From: Actinomycetes bacterium
Lineage (GTDB): Bacteria; Actinomycetota; Actinomycetes; Actinomycetales; Microbacteriaceae
Direction: 5' to 3'
Assembly: GCA_023432305.1 (NCBI GenBank)
Contig: JAEYUT010000344.1
Span: 1 to 8,623 of the forward strand
DNA: 8,623 nt
Shown one piece after another: positions 1 through 5,859 of the stretch (position 1 is its first letter; every line of letters starts with the position of its first letter). The notes beneath the pieces are model-generated. The model did no database searches. It was not told the DNA's origin and saw only the letters and a program-made list of their open reading frames with translations. A program made the position numbers and the translations under genes.

Positions 1-68
1 TTCGCGCGGAGCGTGAGCGGCAGAAACCGACACCTCGGGAGACCGGAAGGCGGGTGGGGCACTCCGCG

Positions 69-1361
69 TCAGTCGAGGGGGCGCAGGTCGAGCGCGTCGA
101 CGTCGGCGGACGCGATATCGCGGCCGACGAAGGCGAAGCTCGTGAAACCCTGTTCGGCGAGACCTTCGAGCTGCAGCTTCGTGTTCTTCGCGCGGCGCAC
201 GAGACGCGCGCGGTCACCGCGGGAGACGAACTCGGCCTGCAGCGCCAGAAGCGGCGCGAGCGGCGCGTCCGCGTCGTGGACGAGCGCGACCGCCGCTCCC
301 CCGGTGCCGCCCGGCAGCTCCACGAGGTCGACGAGGCGCTCGAAGCCCAGCGAGAAGCCCGCAGCGGGCACGTCGGTGCCGAGGAAGCGCCCGATCATGC
401 CGTCGTAGCGTCCGCCGCCGCCGAGCGAGTAGGGCACGCTCGGGTGGGCGAGCTCGAAGATCGGGCCCGTGTAGTAGCCCATGCCGCGCACCAGGAACGG
501 GTCGAAGACGAGAGGCGGATCCTCCTGCCCGCGTGCGGCGGCGACGGCCTCGCCGATCGCGACGAGCCCTCCGACGACCTCATCATCCGCCCCCTCGGGG
601 AGCGCCTTGCGGATGGCCCGCTCTCCGAACGGCTCGAACTCGCGGGTCTGCGGGCGCAGCAGGAAGGTGCGGAACGCCTCGACCGCCTCCGGCGCGGAGC
701 TGCGCTCGGCGAGCTCGGCGGTGACGCCCTCGGGGCCGATCTTGTCGAGCTTGTCGATCGTGATGAGCACCTGCTCGTGCTCGTCCGCGGGGAAGCCGAA
801 GCCCGTGAGCATGCCGATGAGGAGACGGCGGTCGTTGATGCGGATCGTCGCATCCTGCAGCCCCAGAGCGTCGACGGTCGCGAGCGACGCCGTCAGCAGC
901 TCGGCCTCGGCCTGGATGCCGGGCTCGCCGATGATGTCGATGTCGCACTGCACGAACTGGCGGAAGCGGCCCTTCTGCGGGCGCTCGGCGCGCCACACGG
1001 GCGCCACCTGGATGGCGCGGAACACCGCGGGCAGCTCGGCGCGGTGGGTCGCGTAGAAGCGCGCGAGAGGCACCGTGAGGTCGAAACGGAGGCCGAGGTC
1101 GACGAGGTCGAGCACGCTCTCGGCGGCGTGCAGATCGGCCACCTCGAGTCCTCGCTTGAGCACCCCGAACGCGAGCTTCTCGTTGTCGCCGCCGAGGCCC
1201 GAGTGCAGACGCTCCGAGTCCTCCACGACGGGCGTCTCGATCTCATCGAAGCCGTGCGCACGGTACACGCGCCGGATCTCGGAGAGGATGCGCTCACGGC
1301 GCGCCTTGTCGGCGGGGAGGAAGTCGCGCATCCCGCGCGGAGGGTTCACCTGCGTTGCCAC
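69..1361 (-). CDS. hisS: Histidyl-tRNA synthetase (HisRS)
   Basis: Class II aminoacyl-tRNA synthetase that charges tRNA-His with histidine in the cytoplasm, using ATP. The 430-residue length is normal for bacterial HisRS. Visible in order: the N-terminal PPRGMRDFLP signature (residues 7-16); motif 1 region (about 36-48, FDEIETPVVED); motif 2 (about 112-146, with R124 in VWRAERPQKGRFRQF); an insertion region (about 170-285); the histidine-binding motif LVRGMGYYTG (290-299) with the catalytic Arg292 kept; motif 3 (about 314-344, GGGGRYDG and GFSLGFERL, R342); and a C-terminal anticodon-binding domain (about 355-430). The complete C-terminal domain argues against the paralogue HisZ. The start is GTG, followed directly by the family N-terminus; a GAGAG ribosome-binding sequence lies 9 nt upstream. 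Two points are unusual for a bacterial HisRS: GMGYYTG replaces the common GLDYYT, and motif 2 is followed by QCDIDIIG, which resembles the archaeal/eukaryotic form. It is transcribed away from the ABC operon. Confidence 0.97.
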   Translation of the reverse strand: MATQVNPPRGMRDFLPADKARRERILSEIRRVYRAHGFDEIETPVVEDSERLHSGLGGDNEKLAFGVLKRGLEVADLHAAESVLDLVDLGLRFDLTVPLARFYATHRAELPAVFRAIQVAPVWRAERPQKGRFRQFVQCDIDIIGEPGIQAEAELLTASLATVDALGLQDATIRINDRRLLIGMLTGFGFPADEHEQVLITIDKLDKIGPEGVTAELAERSSAPEAVEAFRTFLLRPQTREFEPFGERAIRKALPEGADDEVVGGLVAIGEAVAAARGQEDPPLVFDPFLVRGMGYYTGPIFELAHPSVPYSLGGGGRYDGMIGRFLGTDVPAAGFSLGFERLVDLVELPGGTGGAAVALVHDADAPLAPLLALQAEFVSRGDRARLVRRAKNTKLQLEGLAEQGFTSFAFVGRDIASADVDALDLRPLD

Positions 1362-1402
1362 CCGCTGATTCTCTCATCGTCCCGGTCTGCGGTCGGACGA
1401 CG

Positions 1403-1430
1403 ATCATCCGCCAGGTGGACGCCACGTCAC
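1403..1430 (-). promoter_or_regulatory. Possible hisS promoter
   Basis: On the minus strand, GTGACG (1430-1425, 4 of 6 to TTGACA) is followed after 16 nt by GATGAT (1408-1403, 4 of 6 to TATAAT). This would place the transcript start about 35 nt before the hisS GTG. Both boxes are weak and high-GC DNA gives such matches by chance. Confidence 0.25.
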
Positions 1431-1441
1431 CGATCGCCCCC

Positions 1442-1447
1442 TATGGT
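1442..1447 (+). promoter_or_regulatory. -10 element of a probable leaderless promoter for the ABC operon
   Basis: TATGGT fits the actinobacterial -10 consensus TANNNT and ends 6 nt before the ATG at 1454. Transcription would then begin at or next to the start codon. No Shine-Dalgarno sequence lies upstream of that ATG, which agrees with a leaderless mRNA, a common type in Actinobacteria. The -35 is unclear: TGGACG at 1416-1421 matches 4 of 6 but sits 20 nt away, longer than usual. Confidence 0.5.
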
Positions 1448-1453
1448 CACATC

Positions 1454-2440
1454 ATGAGCGTTTCTGAGCCCGACTCCGCCGCCCGCCACACGGGGGTCAC
1501 CGTCACGGATGTGGCGCGTTCCTTCGGTGATGTCCACGCCGTGCGCTCGGTGAGCTTCGATGCCCTCCCCGGCCAGGTGACGGGTCTCGTGGGCCCCAAC
1601 GGCTCCGGGAAGACGACCCTCCTGCTCATGCTCGCGACGCTGCTCGCCCCCGACCGCGGTCAGATCCGCATCAACGGCGCCGACCCGGTGACCGAGAGCG
1701 CCCAGGTGCGCGCGATGCTCGGCTGGATGCCGGATGTGCTCGGCTCGTGGCCGGCGCTCTCGGTGCGCCGCAGCCTCGAGCTGACGGGTCGCCTGTACGG
1801 GATGCCGAGGCCGGATGCCGCGGCTCGCGCCGCCGAGCTCGTGCACCTGGTGGATCTCGCAGAGCTCGCCGATCGCCCCACGCGCGTGCTGTCGCGTGGC
1901 CAGAAGCAGCGTCTGAGCCTGGCTCGGGCGCTCGTGCACGACCCGCAGGTGCTGCTGCTGGATGAGCCGGCTTCGGGGCTCGACCCGGGGGCCCGCATCG
2001 CCTTGCGCGTGCTGCTGCGCCAGCTCGCATCCGAGGGGCGGACGATCATCGTCTCCAGCCATGTGCTCGCCGAGCTCGACGAGCTCGCCGACCGCGCGGT
2101 GTTCCTCGAGCGAGGCGTCTCGGTGAGCGCCGACCGCATCGAGGCCGCGCAGCGCACGGAGCGCGCGTGGCGCATCCGCTCGCTGGAGCCGTCGTCGCTC
2201 GCGGATGCCCTCCTCGTGGCGGGCGTGCCGGCGTCGCGCATCACGGTCGACCCGCAGGGCCTCATCGTGCCGCTCGCCGGAGACGACCGGGCGGCCGCGC
2301 TGCTCGCGGCACTCGTGAAGGCCGGTGTGCCGGTGTCGTCCTTCGCGCCCGCGTTGGGCGATCTCGAGCACACCTTCCTCGATCTCACGAACCCCGCGGA
2401 TCCTGAGTCCGCTTCCCCCGAGAACGGAGAGACCCGATGA
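1454..2440 (+). CDS. ABC transporter ATP-binding protein
   Basis: Cytoplasmic ATPase subunit of an ABC-2-type exporter; the substrate is not evident. The protein has 328 residues: a nucleotide-binding domain (about 14-225) and a C-terminal extension of about 100 residues, as in CcmA/drug-export ATPases. Visible motifs: Walker A GPNGSGKT (47-54), signature LSRGQ (146-150), Walker B LLLDEP (167-172) and the H-loop histidine H203 in SSH. The Q-loop position holds Asp94 (LGWMPD) where most ABC ATPases have Gln; this substitution occurs in a subgroup of exporter ATPases. The start is the ATG at 1454, because it begins just before the domain, lies 7 nt after a TANNNT box, and the in-frame upstream codons look non-conserved. 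The stop overlaps the permease start in ATGA, so the two are translationally coupled. Alternative roles include multidrug, antimicrobial-peptide or lipid export. Confidence 0.93.
   Translation: MSVSEPDSAARHTGVTVTDVARSFGDVHAVRSVSFDALPGQVTGLVGPNGSGKTTLLLMLATLLAPDRGQIRINGADPVTESAQVRAMLGWMPDVLGSWPALSVRRSLELTGRLYGMPRPDAAARAAELVHLVDLAELADRPTRVLSRGQKQRLSLARALVHDPQVLLLDEPASGLDPGARIALRVLLRQLASEGRTIIVSSHVLAELDELADRAVFLERGVSVSADRIEAAQRTERAWRIRSLEPSSLADALLVAGVPASRITVDPQGLIVPLAGDDRAAALLAALVKAGVPVSSFAPALGDLEHTFLDLTNPADPESASPENGETR
2426..2431 (+). promoter_or_regulatory. Ribosome-binding site of the ABC permease
   Basis: GGAGAG lies 5 nt before the permease ATG at 2437, inside the last codons of the ATPase gene. 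Together with the ATGA stop/start overlap it fixes the permease start and supports coupled translation. Confidence 0.75.
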
Positions 2441-3513
2441 ACTGGCTCTCGCGGATGTGGACGATCGCCTCGATCGAGCTGCAGCAGCGCGTGCGCGGCA
2501 TGGCCTGGTACGTGCTGCTCGGCGTGTTCGTGGTGGTCGTGCTGATCGTGACGATCTTCACGTGGATCTCGACCGTCAACACGGAGTCGGCGGGCGCGGT
2601 GCTGTATTCGGCGATCGTGTACTTCGTGCTGCTTCTCGGCAGTCTCGTGACACCGGCTCTCTCGGGCAACGCCGTCAACGGCGACCGGGAGAACGGCACT
2701 CTCGCCACCACGCAGGTGACGCTCGTCACGACGACGCAGCTCGTGCTCGGCAAGCTCCTCGCGGCGTGGATCACGGCCCTCGCGTTCCTCGTGGCGGCGC
2801 TGCCGTTCCTGCTCTTCGCACTCGTCCTGGGTGGCGCGGATCCCGCGACGGCGATCGTGTCGGTGCTCGTGCTCGCGGTCGAGCTGGGGGTGGTCGCGGC
2901 CATCGGGGTGGGCCTGTCCGGTCTCATCCGGCGTCCGCTGTTCTCGGTCGTGGTGACCTATCTCGTGGTGGCGCTGCTGTCGGTCGGAACGCTCATCGCG
3001 TTCGGGCTCGGCGGCTGGGCGACGCAGAAGACGGTGACTGTCGTGCAGGAGAACATCGACTGGGAGAAGAACCCCGATGTGGAGTTCGATCCGCAGACGG
3101 GCCTGCCGATCGACGCCGAGTGCACGGTGGTCAGTTCGTATTCCTACGGACTTCCGCAGTTCCAGAACGTGTGGTGGGTGCTCGCGGCGAACCCGTACGT
3201 GCTGCTCGCGGATGCGGTTCCGACCACCTACAACCGCTGGGATTCACCGGAGGATGCGTTCGGCTTCATCAAGTGGACCAGCCGCATGGCGCAGATCGAA
3301 CCTGCGGCGCCGACCTACTACTCGGAGTGCGACCCGGCGACGTGGGAGGGCAGCGAATCCCCGACGGCGCGAGAGCTGATCGAGTCGACGGTGCCGAGCT
3401 GGGCGGTGGGTCTCGCGCTGCACGTGCTGCTCGCAGGCGGGCTCATCGTGGGAGCGATCGCACGCACCCACGCCCCCACCCGCTCACTCGCTGCGGGAAG
3501 CCGGATCGCCTGA
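2437..3513 (+). CDS. ABC-2-type transporter permease
   Basis: Membrane partner of the preceding ATPase, 358 residues. Six transmembrane segments can be read: about 22-46, 55-76, 104-133, 136-163, 167-192 and 320-343. After the second comes the ABC-2 family stretch NGDRENGTL (81-89) leading to LVLGKLLA (102-109), which normally contacts the ATPase. The odd part is a soluble segment of about 127 residues (193-319) between segments 5 and 6. With a cytoplasmic N-terminus it would lie outside the membrane. It is rich in Trp, Tyr, Pro and acidic residues and holds the only two cysteines of the protein, C229 and C298, which could form a disulfide. A homodimer of this protein with two ATPases is the likely exporter; no separate substrate-binding protein is present. 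Its last 30 bp overlap the 3' end of the convergent EamA gene. Confidence 0.9.
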   Translation: MNWLSRMWTIASIELQQRVRGMAWYVLLGVFVVVVLIVTIFTWISTVNTESAGAVLYSAIVYFVLLLGSLVTPALSGNAVNGDRENGTLATTQVTLVTTTQLVLGKLLAAWITALAFLVAALPFLLFALVLGGADPATAIVSVLVLAVELGVVAAIGVGLSGLIRRPLFSVVVTYLVVALLSVGTLIAFGLGGWATQKTVTVVQENIDWEKNPDVEFDPQTGLPIDAECTVVSSYSYGLPQFQNVWWVLAANPYVLLADAVPTTYNRWDSPEDAFGFIKWTSRMAQIEPAAPTYYSECDPATWEGSESPTARELIESTVPSWAVGLALHVLLAGGLIVGAIARTHAPTRSLAAGSRIA

Positions 3514-4512
3514 GTCGCCGGGCCGGTCGATGATCTCGATCGGCCCGGTGACGGGCATCGGCTCGGGGAGAGTCTGCGCGTCGGCCGCGCTCGGCTCGAG
3601 TCTCACGAGCACGATCCCCACGAGGATGAGCGCGGCGCCGAGGAGGCCGATCGGGGCGATCGCCTCACCCAGCAGAATCCATCCGACGATGCCGGCGAAC
3701 ACGACCTCGAACAGTCCGAGGAACGACGCGAGTCGGGTGCCGAGCAGGGCGATGGATGCGATGCCGGCGATGTAGGCGAGTGCTGTGGCGACGAAGCCGA
3801 CGGTCAGCAGCGGCGCCCACCACGGCGCCATGGTGCCGAAGAAGGCGACGTCGCTTGTGGTCATCTCCATGGGGAGGATGCCGATGGCGCCCGCGAGGGC
3901 GAGGAGCGTGGCGCCGACGATGAACCCCGCCCAGATGACGGTGACGGGCGGAACATCGTCGGGCATCCGTGCGCCGACGACGTAGTAGAACGCGACCCCG
4001 ACCATCGCGATGCCCGCCAGGAGCACGCCGAACGGGTCGAGTCCTTCCGGGCCCACACCCGTGGGGCCGATGACGAGAACGAGCCCCGTGAGCGCGATGA
4101 CGGCTCCGACGAGCACGACACGGTGAGGCGTGCGGCGGGTGCGCGCCCATGCCGCCAGCAGCAGCGCGACGGGCGCGAGGTATTCGATCAGCAGCGCGGT
4201 GCTCACCGGGATGCGCTCGAGCGACGCGTAGAAGGCGAGCTGCACGCCGGCGACCGCGAGTGCGCCGTAGGCGAGGACGAGCTTCCACGAGCGCAGCAGC
4301 GGACGCAGGTCGAACCGGGCCATGACGAGCGCCGGGATGGTGAGCAGGATGGTGGCCACGATGAGCCGTGCGAGGACGGCCGCCCCGGGGGTCCATCCTG
4401 CTTCGAAGAGGGGCTTGATGATGGCCCCGCCCGCACCGAAGCCGAGCGCGGCGATAAGGCCGAGAATCACGCCGAGGACGCCGCGGGGCGCATGGGCGAC
4501 GCGAGCGATCAC
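3484..4512 (-). CDS. EamA/DMT-family transporter (RhaT/YdcZ-like exporter)
   Basis: Predicted inner-membrane exporter of small metabolites of the drug/metabolite transporter superfamily, 342 residues, substrate unknown. It has two tandem EamA repeats of about five transmembrane helices each (about 13-147 and 160-304). Typical features include the repeat-1 ending SLERIPVSTALLIEYLAPV (98-116), and in repeat 2 ALLGTRLASFLGLFEVVFA (255-273) followed by LLGEAI (280-285). The last 35 or so residues (306-342) are a hydrophilic Pro/Asp/Ser-rich cytoplasmic tail, longer than in many relatives. The start is a GTG at 4512-4510, chosen because AGGAGGAG lies 5 nt upstream and the first helix follows directly. 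It is divergent from the CGNR regulator gene, 76 bp away, and has a good promoter there. Regulation by that neighbour is an inference from layout only. Confidence 0.92.
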   Translation of the reverse strand: MIARVAHAPRGVLGVILGLIAALGFGAGGAIIKPLFEAGWTPGAAVLARLIVATILLTIPALVMARFDLRPLLRSWKLVLAYGALAVAGVQLAFYASLERIPVSTALLIEYLAPVALLLAAWARTRRTPHRVVLVGAVIALTGLVLVIGPTGVGPEGLDPFGVLLAGIAMVGVAFYYVVGARMPDDVPPVTVIWAGFIVGATLLALAGAIGILPMEMTTSDVAFFGTMAPWWAPLLTVGFVATALAYIAGIASIALLGTRLASFLGLFEVVFAGIVGWILLGEAIAPIGLLGAALILVGIVLVRLEPSAADAQTLPEPMPVTGPIEIIDRPGDSGDPASRSE

Positions 4513-4517
4513 GGCGA

Positions 4518-4525
4518 CTCCTCCT
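4518..4525 (-). promoter_or_regulatory. Ribosome-binding site of the EamA transporter gene
   Basis: AGGAGGAG on the minus strand is an almost ideal anti-16S match, 5 nt before the GTG at 4512. It decides the start codon. Confidence 0.8.
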
Positions 4526-4526
4526 G

Positions 4527-4532
4527 TATGGT
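4527..4532 (+). promoter_or_regulatory. Candidate -10 box for the CGNR regulator gene
   Basis: TATGGT matches TANNNT and is identical to the -10 box before the ABC operon; both are followed by CA. Transcription would start near 4539, giving a leader of about 50 nt. No convincing -35 is present at 16-18 nt spacing, so the promoter may be weak or activator-dependent. Such a short match can also arise by chance. Confidence 0.35.
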
Positions 4533-4558
4533 CATGGGCTAAACGATGTTCGGTCGTG

Positions 4559-4588
4559 ACGCTATCGAGCGAGGAGGTCAGGAGTCAA
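4559..4588 (-). promoter_or_regulatory. Promoter of the EamA transporter gene
   Basis: On the minus strand TTGACT (4588-4583, 5 of 6 to TTGACA) is followed by an 18-nt spacer and TAGCGT (4564-4559, fits TANNNT). Transcription would start near 4552, leaving a leader of about 40 nt that contains the strong AGGAGGAG site. The -35 box directly abuts the ATG of the divergent CGNR gene and overlaps its Shine-Dalgarno sequence. Confidence 0.55.
4580..4584 (+). promoter_or_regulatory. Ribosome-binding site of the CGNR gene
   Basis: AGGAG lies 4 nt before the ATG at 4589, and a second purine block, GAGGAGG (4571-4577), lies 11 nt before it. Together they support this ATG over the upstream in-frame ATGs, which run antisense through the EamA gene. 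Confidence 0.6.
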
Positions 4589-5140
4589 ATGCTTTTCACC
4601 CATGACACCGAACTCAACCTCAGCTTTCTGCAGGCCCTCGCCAACACCGTTCCCGAGTCGTCCGAATCCGGCTCGGATGAGCTCGCCGGAACGCGCCACC
4701 TCGACGCGTTCCTCGACGAGTGGACCTTCAACCTCCCCCGCCCGTGCACGGCCGCCGAGCTCGACGCAGTGAAGCGCGTGCGCGCCGATGTGCGGGCCAT
4801 CTGGGGCGCCGAGGAGCTCGACGTCGTCGCCTGGATCAACCGGATCCTCATCGACGCCCGCGCCACCCCGCAGCTCGTCAACCACGACGGCCTCGGCTGG
4901 CACGTGCACGCCACCGACACTGATGCGCCGCTCGCCGAGCGCATCGTCGTGGAAGCCGCGATGACACTCATCGACGTGATCCGCGCGGAGCGTCTCGATC
5001 GCCTTCGCGACTGCGAAGCCGACGACTGCGACGGTCTGCTCGTCGACCTCTCGAAGAACGGATCGAAGCGCTTCTGCTCGACCCGCTGCGGCAACCGGAT
5101 GGCCGTGCGCGCCTACCGCGCGCGTTCGGCGTCGGCGTAA
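4589..5140 (+). CDS. CGNR zinc-finger / ABATE-domain putative transcriptional regulator
   Basis: A 183-residue soluble protein. The C-terminus carries a four-cysteine zinc knuckle, C142-x4-C147-x15-C163-x3-C167, with the name-giving C-G-N-R at 167-170 followed by basic residues (R170, R174, R177, R179), as expected for nucleic-acid binding. The N-terminal two thirds fit the ABATE domain (formerly DUF1470): an opening HDTELNLSFLQALANT (5-20), a helical stretch around ELDAVKRVRADVRAIW (57-72) and a second around LAERIVVEAAMTLIDVIR (115-132). The family is annotated as putative stress-induced transcription regulators, but direct experimental data are sparse. The gene is divergent from the EamA exporter with only 76 bp between them, and convergent with mazG across 25 bp. 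Likely role: local regulator, possibly of the exporter and itself. The ligand is unknown. Confidence 0.88.
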   Translation: MLFTHDTELNLSFLQALANTVPESSESGSDELAGTRHLDAFLDEWTFNLPRPCTAAELDAVKRVRADVRAIWGAEELDVVAWINRILIDARATPQLVNHDGLGWHVHATDTDAPLAERIVVEAAMTLIDVIRAERLDRLRDCEADDCDGLLVDLSKNGSKRFCSTRCGNRMAVRAYRARSASA

Positions 5141-5165
5141 GCGCAGGCGGAGGTGCGACCCGTCG

Positions 5166-5834
5166 TCACTCCGTCTCGGCCGCCCGGATGTCGTCCTGCA
5201 GGCGGCGGAGCGCATCGCGCAGCGCGCGCTCCGCATCCAGGCCCTCCGCCCGCGCCGCGACGACCGTCGCCAGCAGCTCATCGCCGAGCTCCGCCTCCGT
5301 CTGCGGAACCGACGGCGCCGCGACCGGCTCGAGACCGACCTTCTCGGCACGGCCGAGCAGCTTCGCGGCGAGCGCGAGCGACGGCATCGCCTGCGGGATC
5401 CCGTCGAGCACGCTCGCCCGACCCGGCTTCTCCGACTTCTTGATCTGATCCCAGTTGGCGGTGACGGCCTCCGCCGTCTCGGCGACGACATCGCCGAACA
5501 CGTGAGGGTGGCGTCCGACCATCTTCGCCGTCATGTGCGCCGCGACATCCTCGAGCGTGAAGCGCCCCTCCTCCGCGGCGATGTCGGAGTGGAAGATCAC
5601 CTGATAGAGCACGTCGCCGAGCTCCTCGATGAGCTCCGCGTCCTCCCCCGCCTCGATCGCATCGACGAGCTCGTAGGTCTCCTCGAGGAGATACTGCACG
5701 AGCGACCGGTGCGTCTGCTCGCGATCCCAGGCGCAGCGTCCGGGAGCGCGCAGATAGCCGAGCACCGCGACGAGCTCCTCGAGGCGCGGGAGCGGGGTCG
5801 TCGGCACGACGGGGGTCTCGAGGTCGTCGGTCAT
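5166..5834 (-). CDS. mazG: MazG-type nucleoside triphosphate pyrophosphohydrolase
   Basis: Cytoplasmic house-cleaning enzyme that hydrolyses (deoxy)NTPs to NMP and pyrophosphate with Mg2+; 222 residues, shorter than E. coli MazG (about 263). The N-terminal MazG domain is complete: CAWDREQTHRSL (34-45), the EExxE metal motif E51/E52/E55 and the ExxD motif E71/D74 in EELGD, then QVIFH (78-82). A linker contains DGIPQAMPSLALAAKL (144-159). The C-terminal repeat keeps its second half, ELGDELL (182-188) to the end, but the preceding helix that normally holds the first EExxE is missing. The start is the ATG at 5834-5832, chosen because GGTGGGAG lies just upstream and the family sequence begins soon after. 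The start is head to head with the nuclease gene. CAWD instead of the usual CPWD is a minor variant. Confidence 0.93.
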   Translation of the reverse strand: MTDDLETPVVPTTPLPRLEELVAVLGYLRAPGRCAWDREQTHRSLVQYLLEETYELVDAIEAGEDAELIEELGDVLYQVIFHSDIAAEEGRFTLEDVAAHMTAKMVGRHPHVFGDVVAETAEAVTANWDQIKKSEKPGRASVLDGIPQAMPSLALAAKLLGRAEKVGLEPVAAPSVPQTEAELGDELLATVVAARAEGLDAERALRDALRRLQDDIRAAETE

Positions 5835-5859
5835 GCTCCCACCCTGCCAGACTCGTTCC

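Noticed and set aside
1..68. Possible end or start of a neighbouring gene beside hisS (e.g. minus-strand GTG starts, or a short frame ending at TGA 14-16)
   Set aside because: The stretch is too short to show any domain, and no ribosome-binding site supports a start. No convincing hisS terminator hairpin was found here either.
1391..1425. Small inverted repeats GTCGGACGAC (1392-1401) and GTGGACGCCAC (1415-1425) in the hisS-ABC spacer
   Set aside because: Arms are only 4 bp and such palindromes are frequent at this GC content; no second copy was seen to suggest an operator.
54..1457. A 467-codon plus-strand frame antisense to hisS
   Set aside because: The translation is rich in Arg, Glu, Ala, Leu and Asp with no domain I recognise, and hisS on the other strand is certain. 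It is the usual shadow frame.
1427..2371. A 314-codon minus-strand frame antisense to the ABC ATPase
   Set aside because: His/Arg/Glu-rich shadow translation with no start signals, lying over a gene with intact Walker and signature motifs.
4322..4588. Longer N-terminus for the CGNR protein from an upstream in-frame ATG
   Set aside because: The extension would run antisense through the start of the EamA gene, and a good ribosome-binding site sits right before the ATG at 4589 where the family sequence begins.
5141..5165. Terminator between the convergent CGNR and mazG genes
   Set aside because: The 25-bp gap contains no stable hairpin or T-run.
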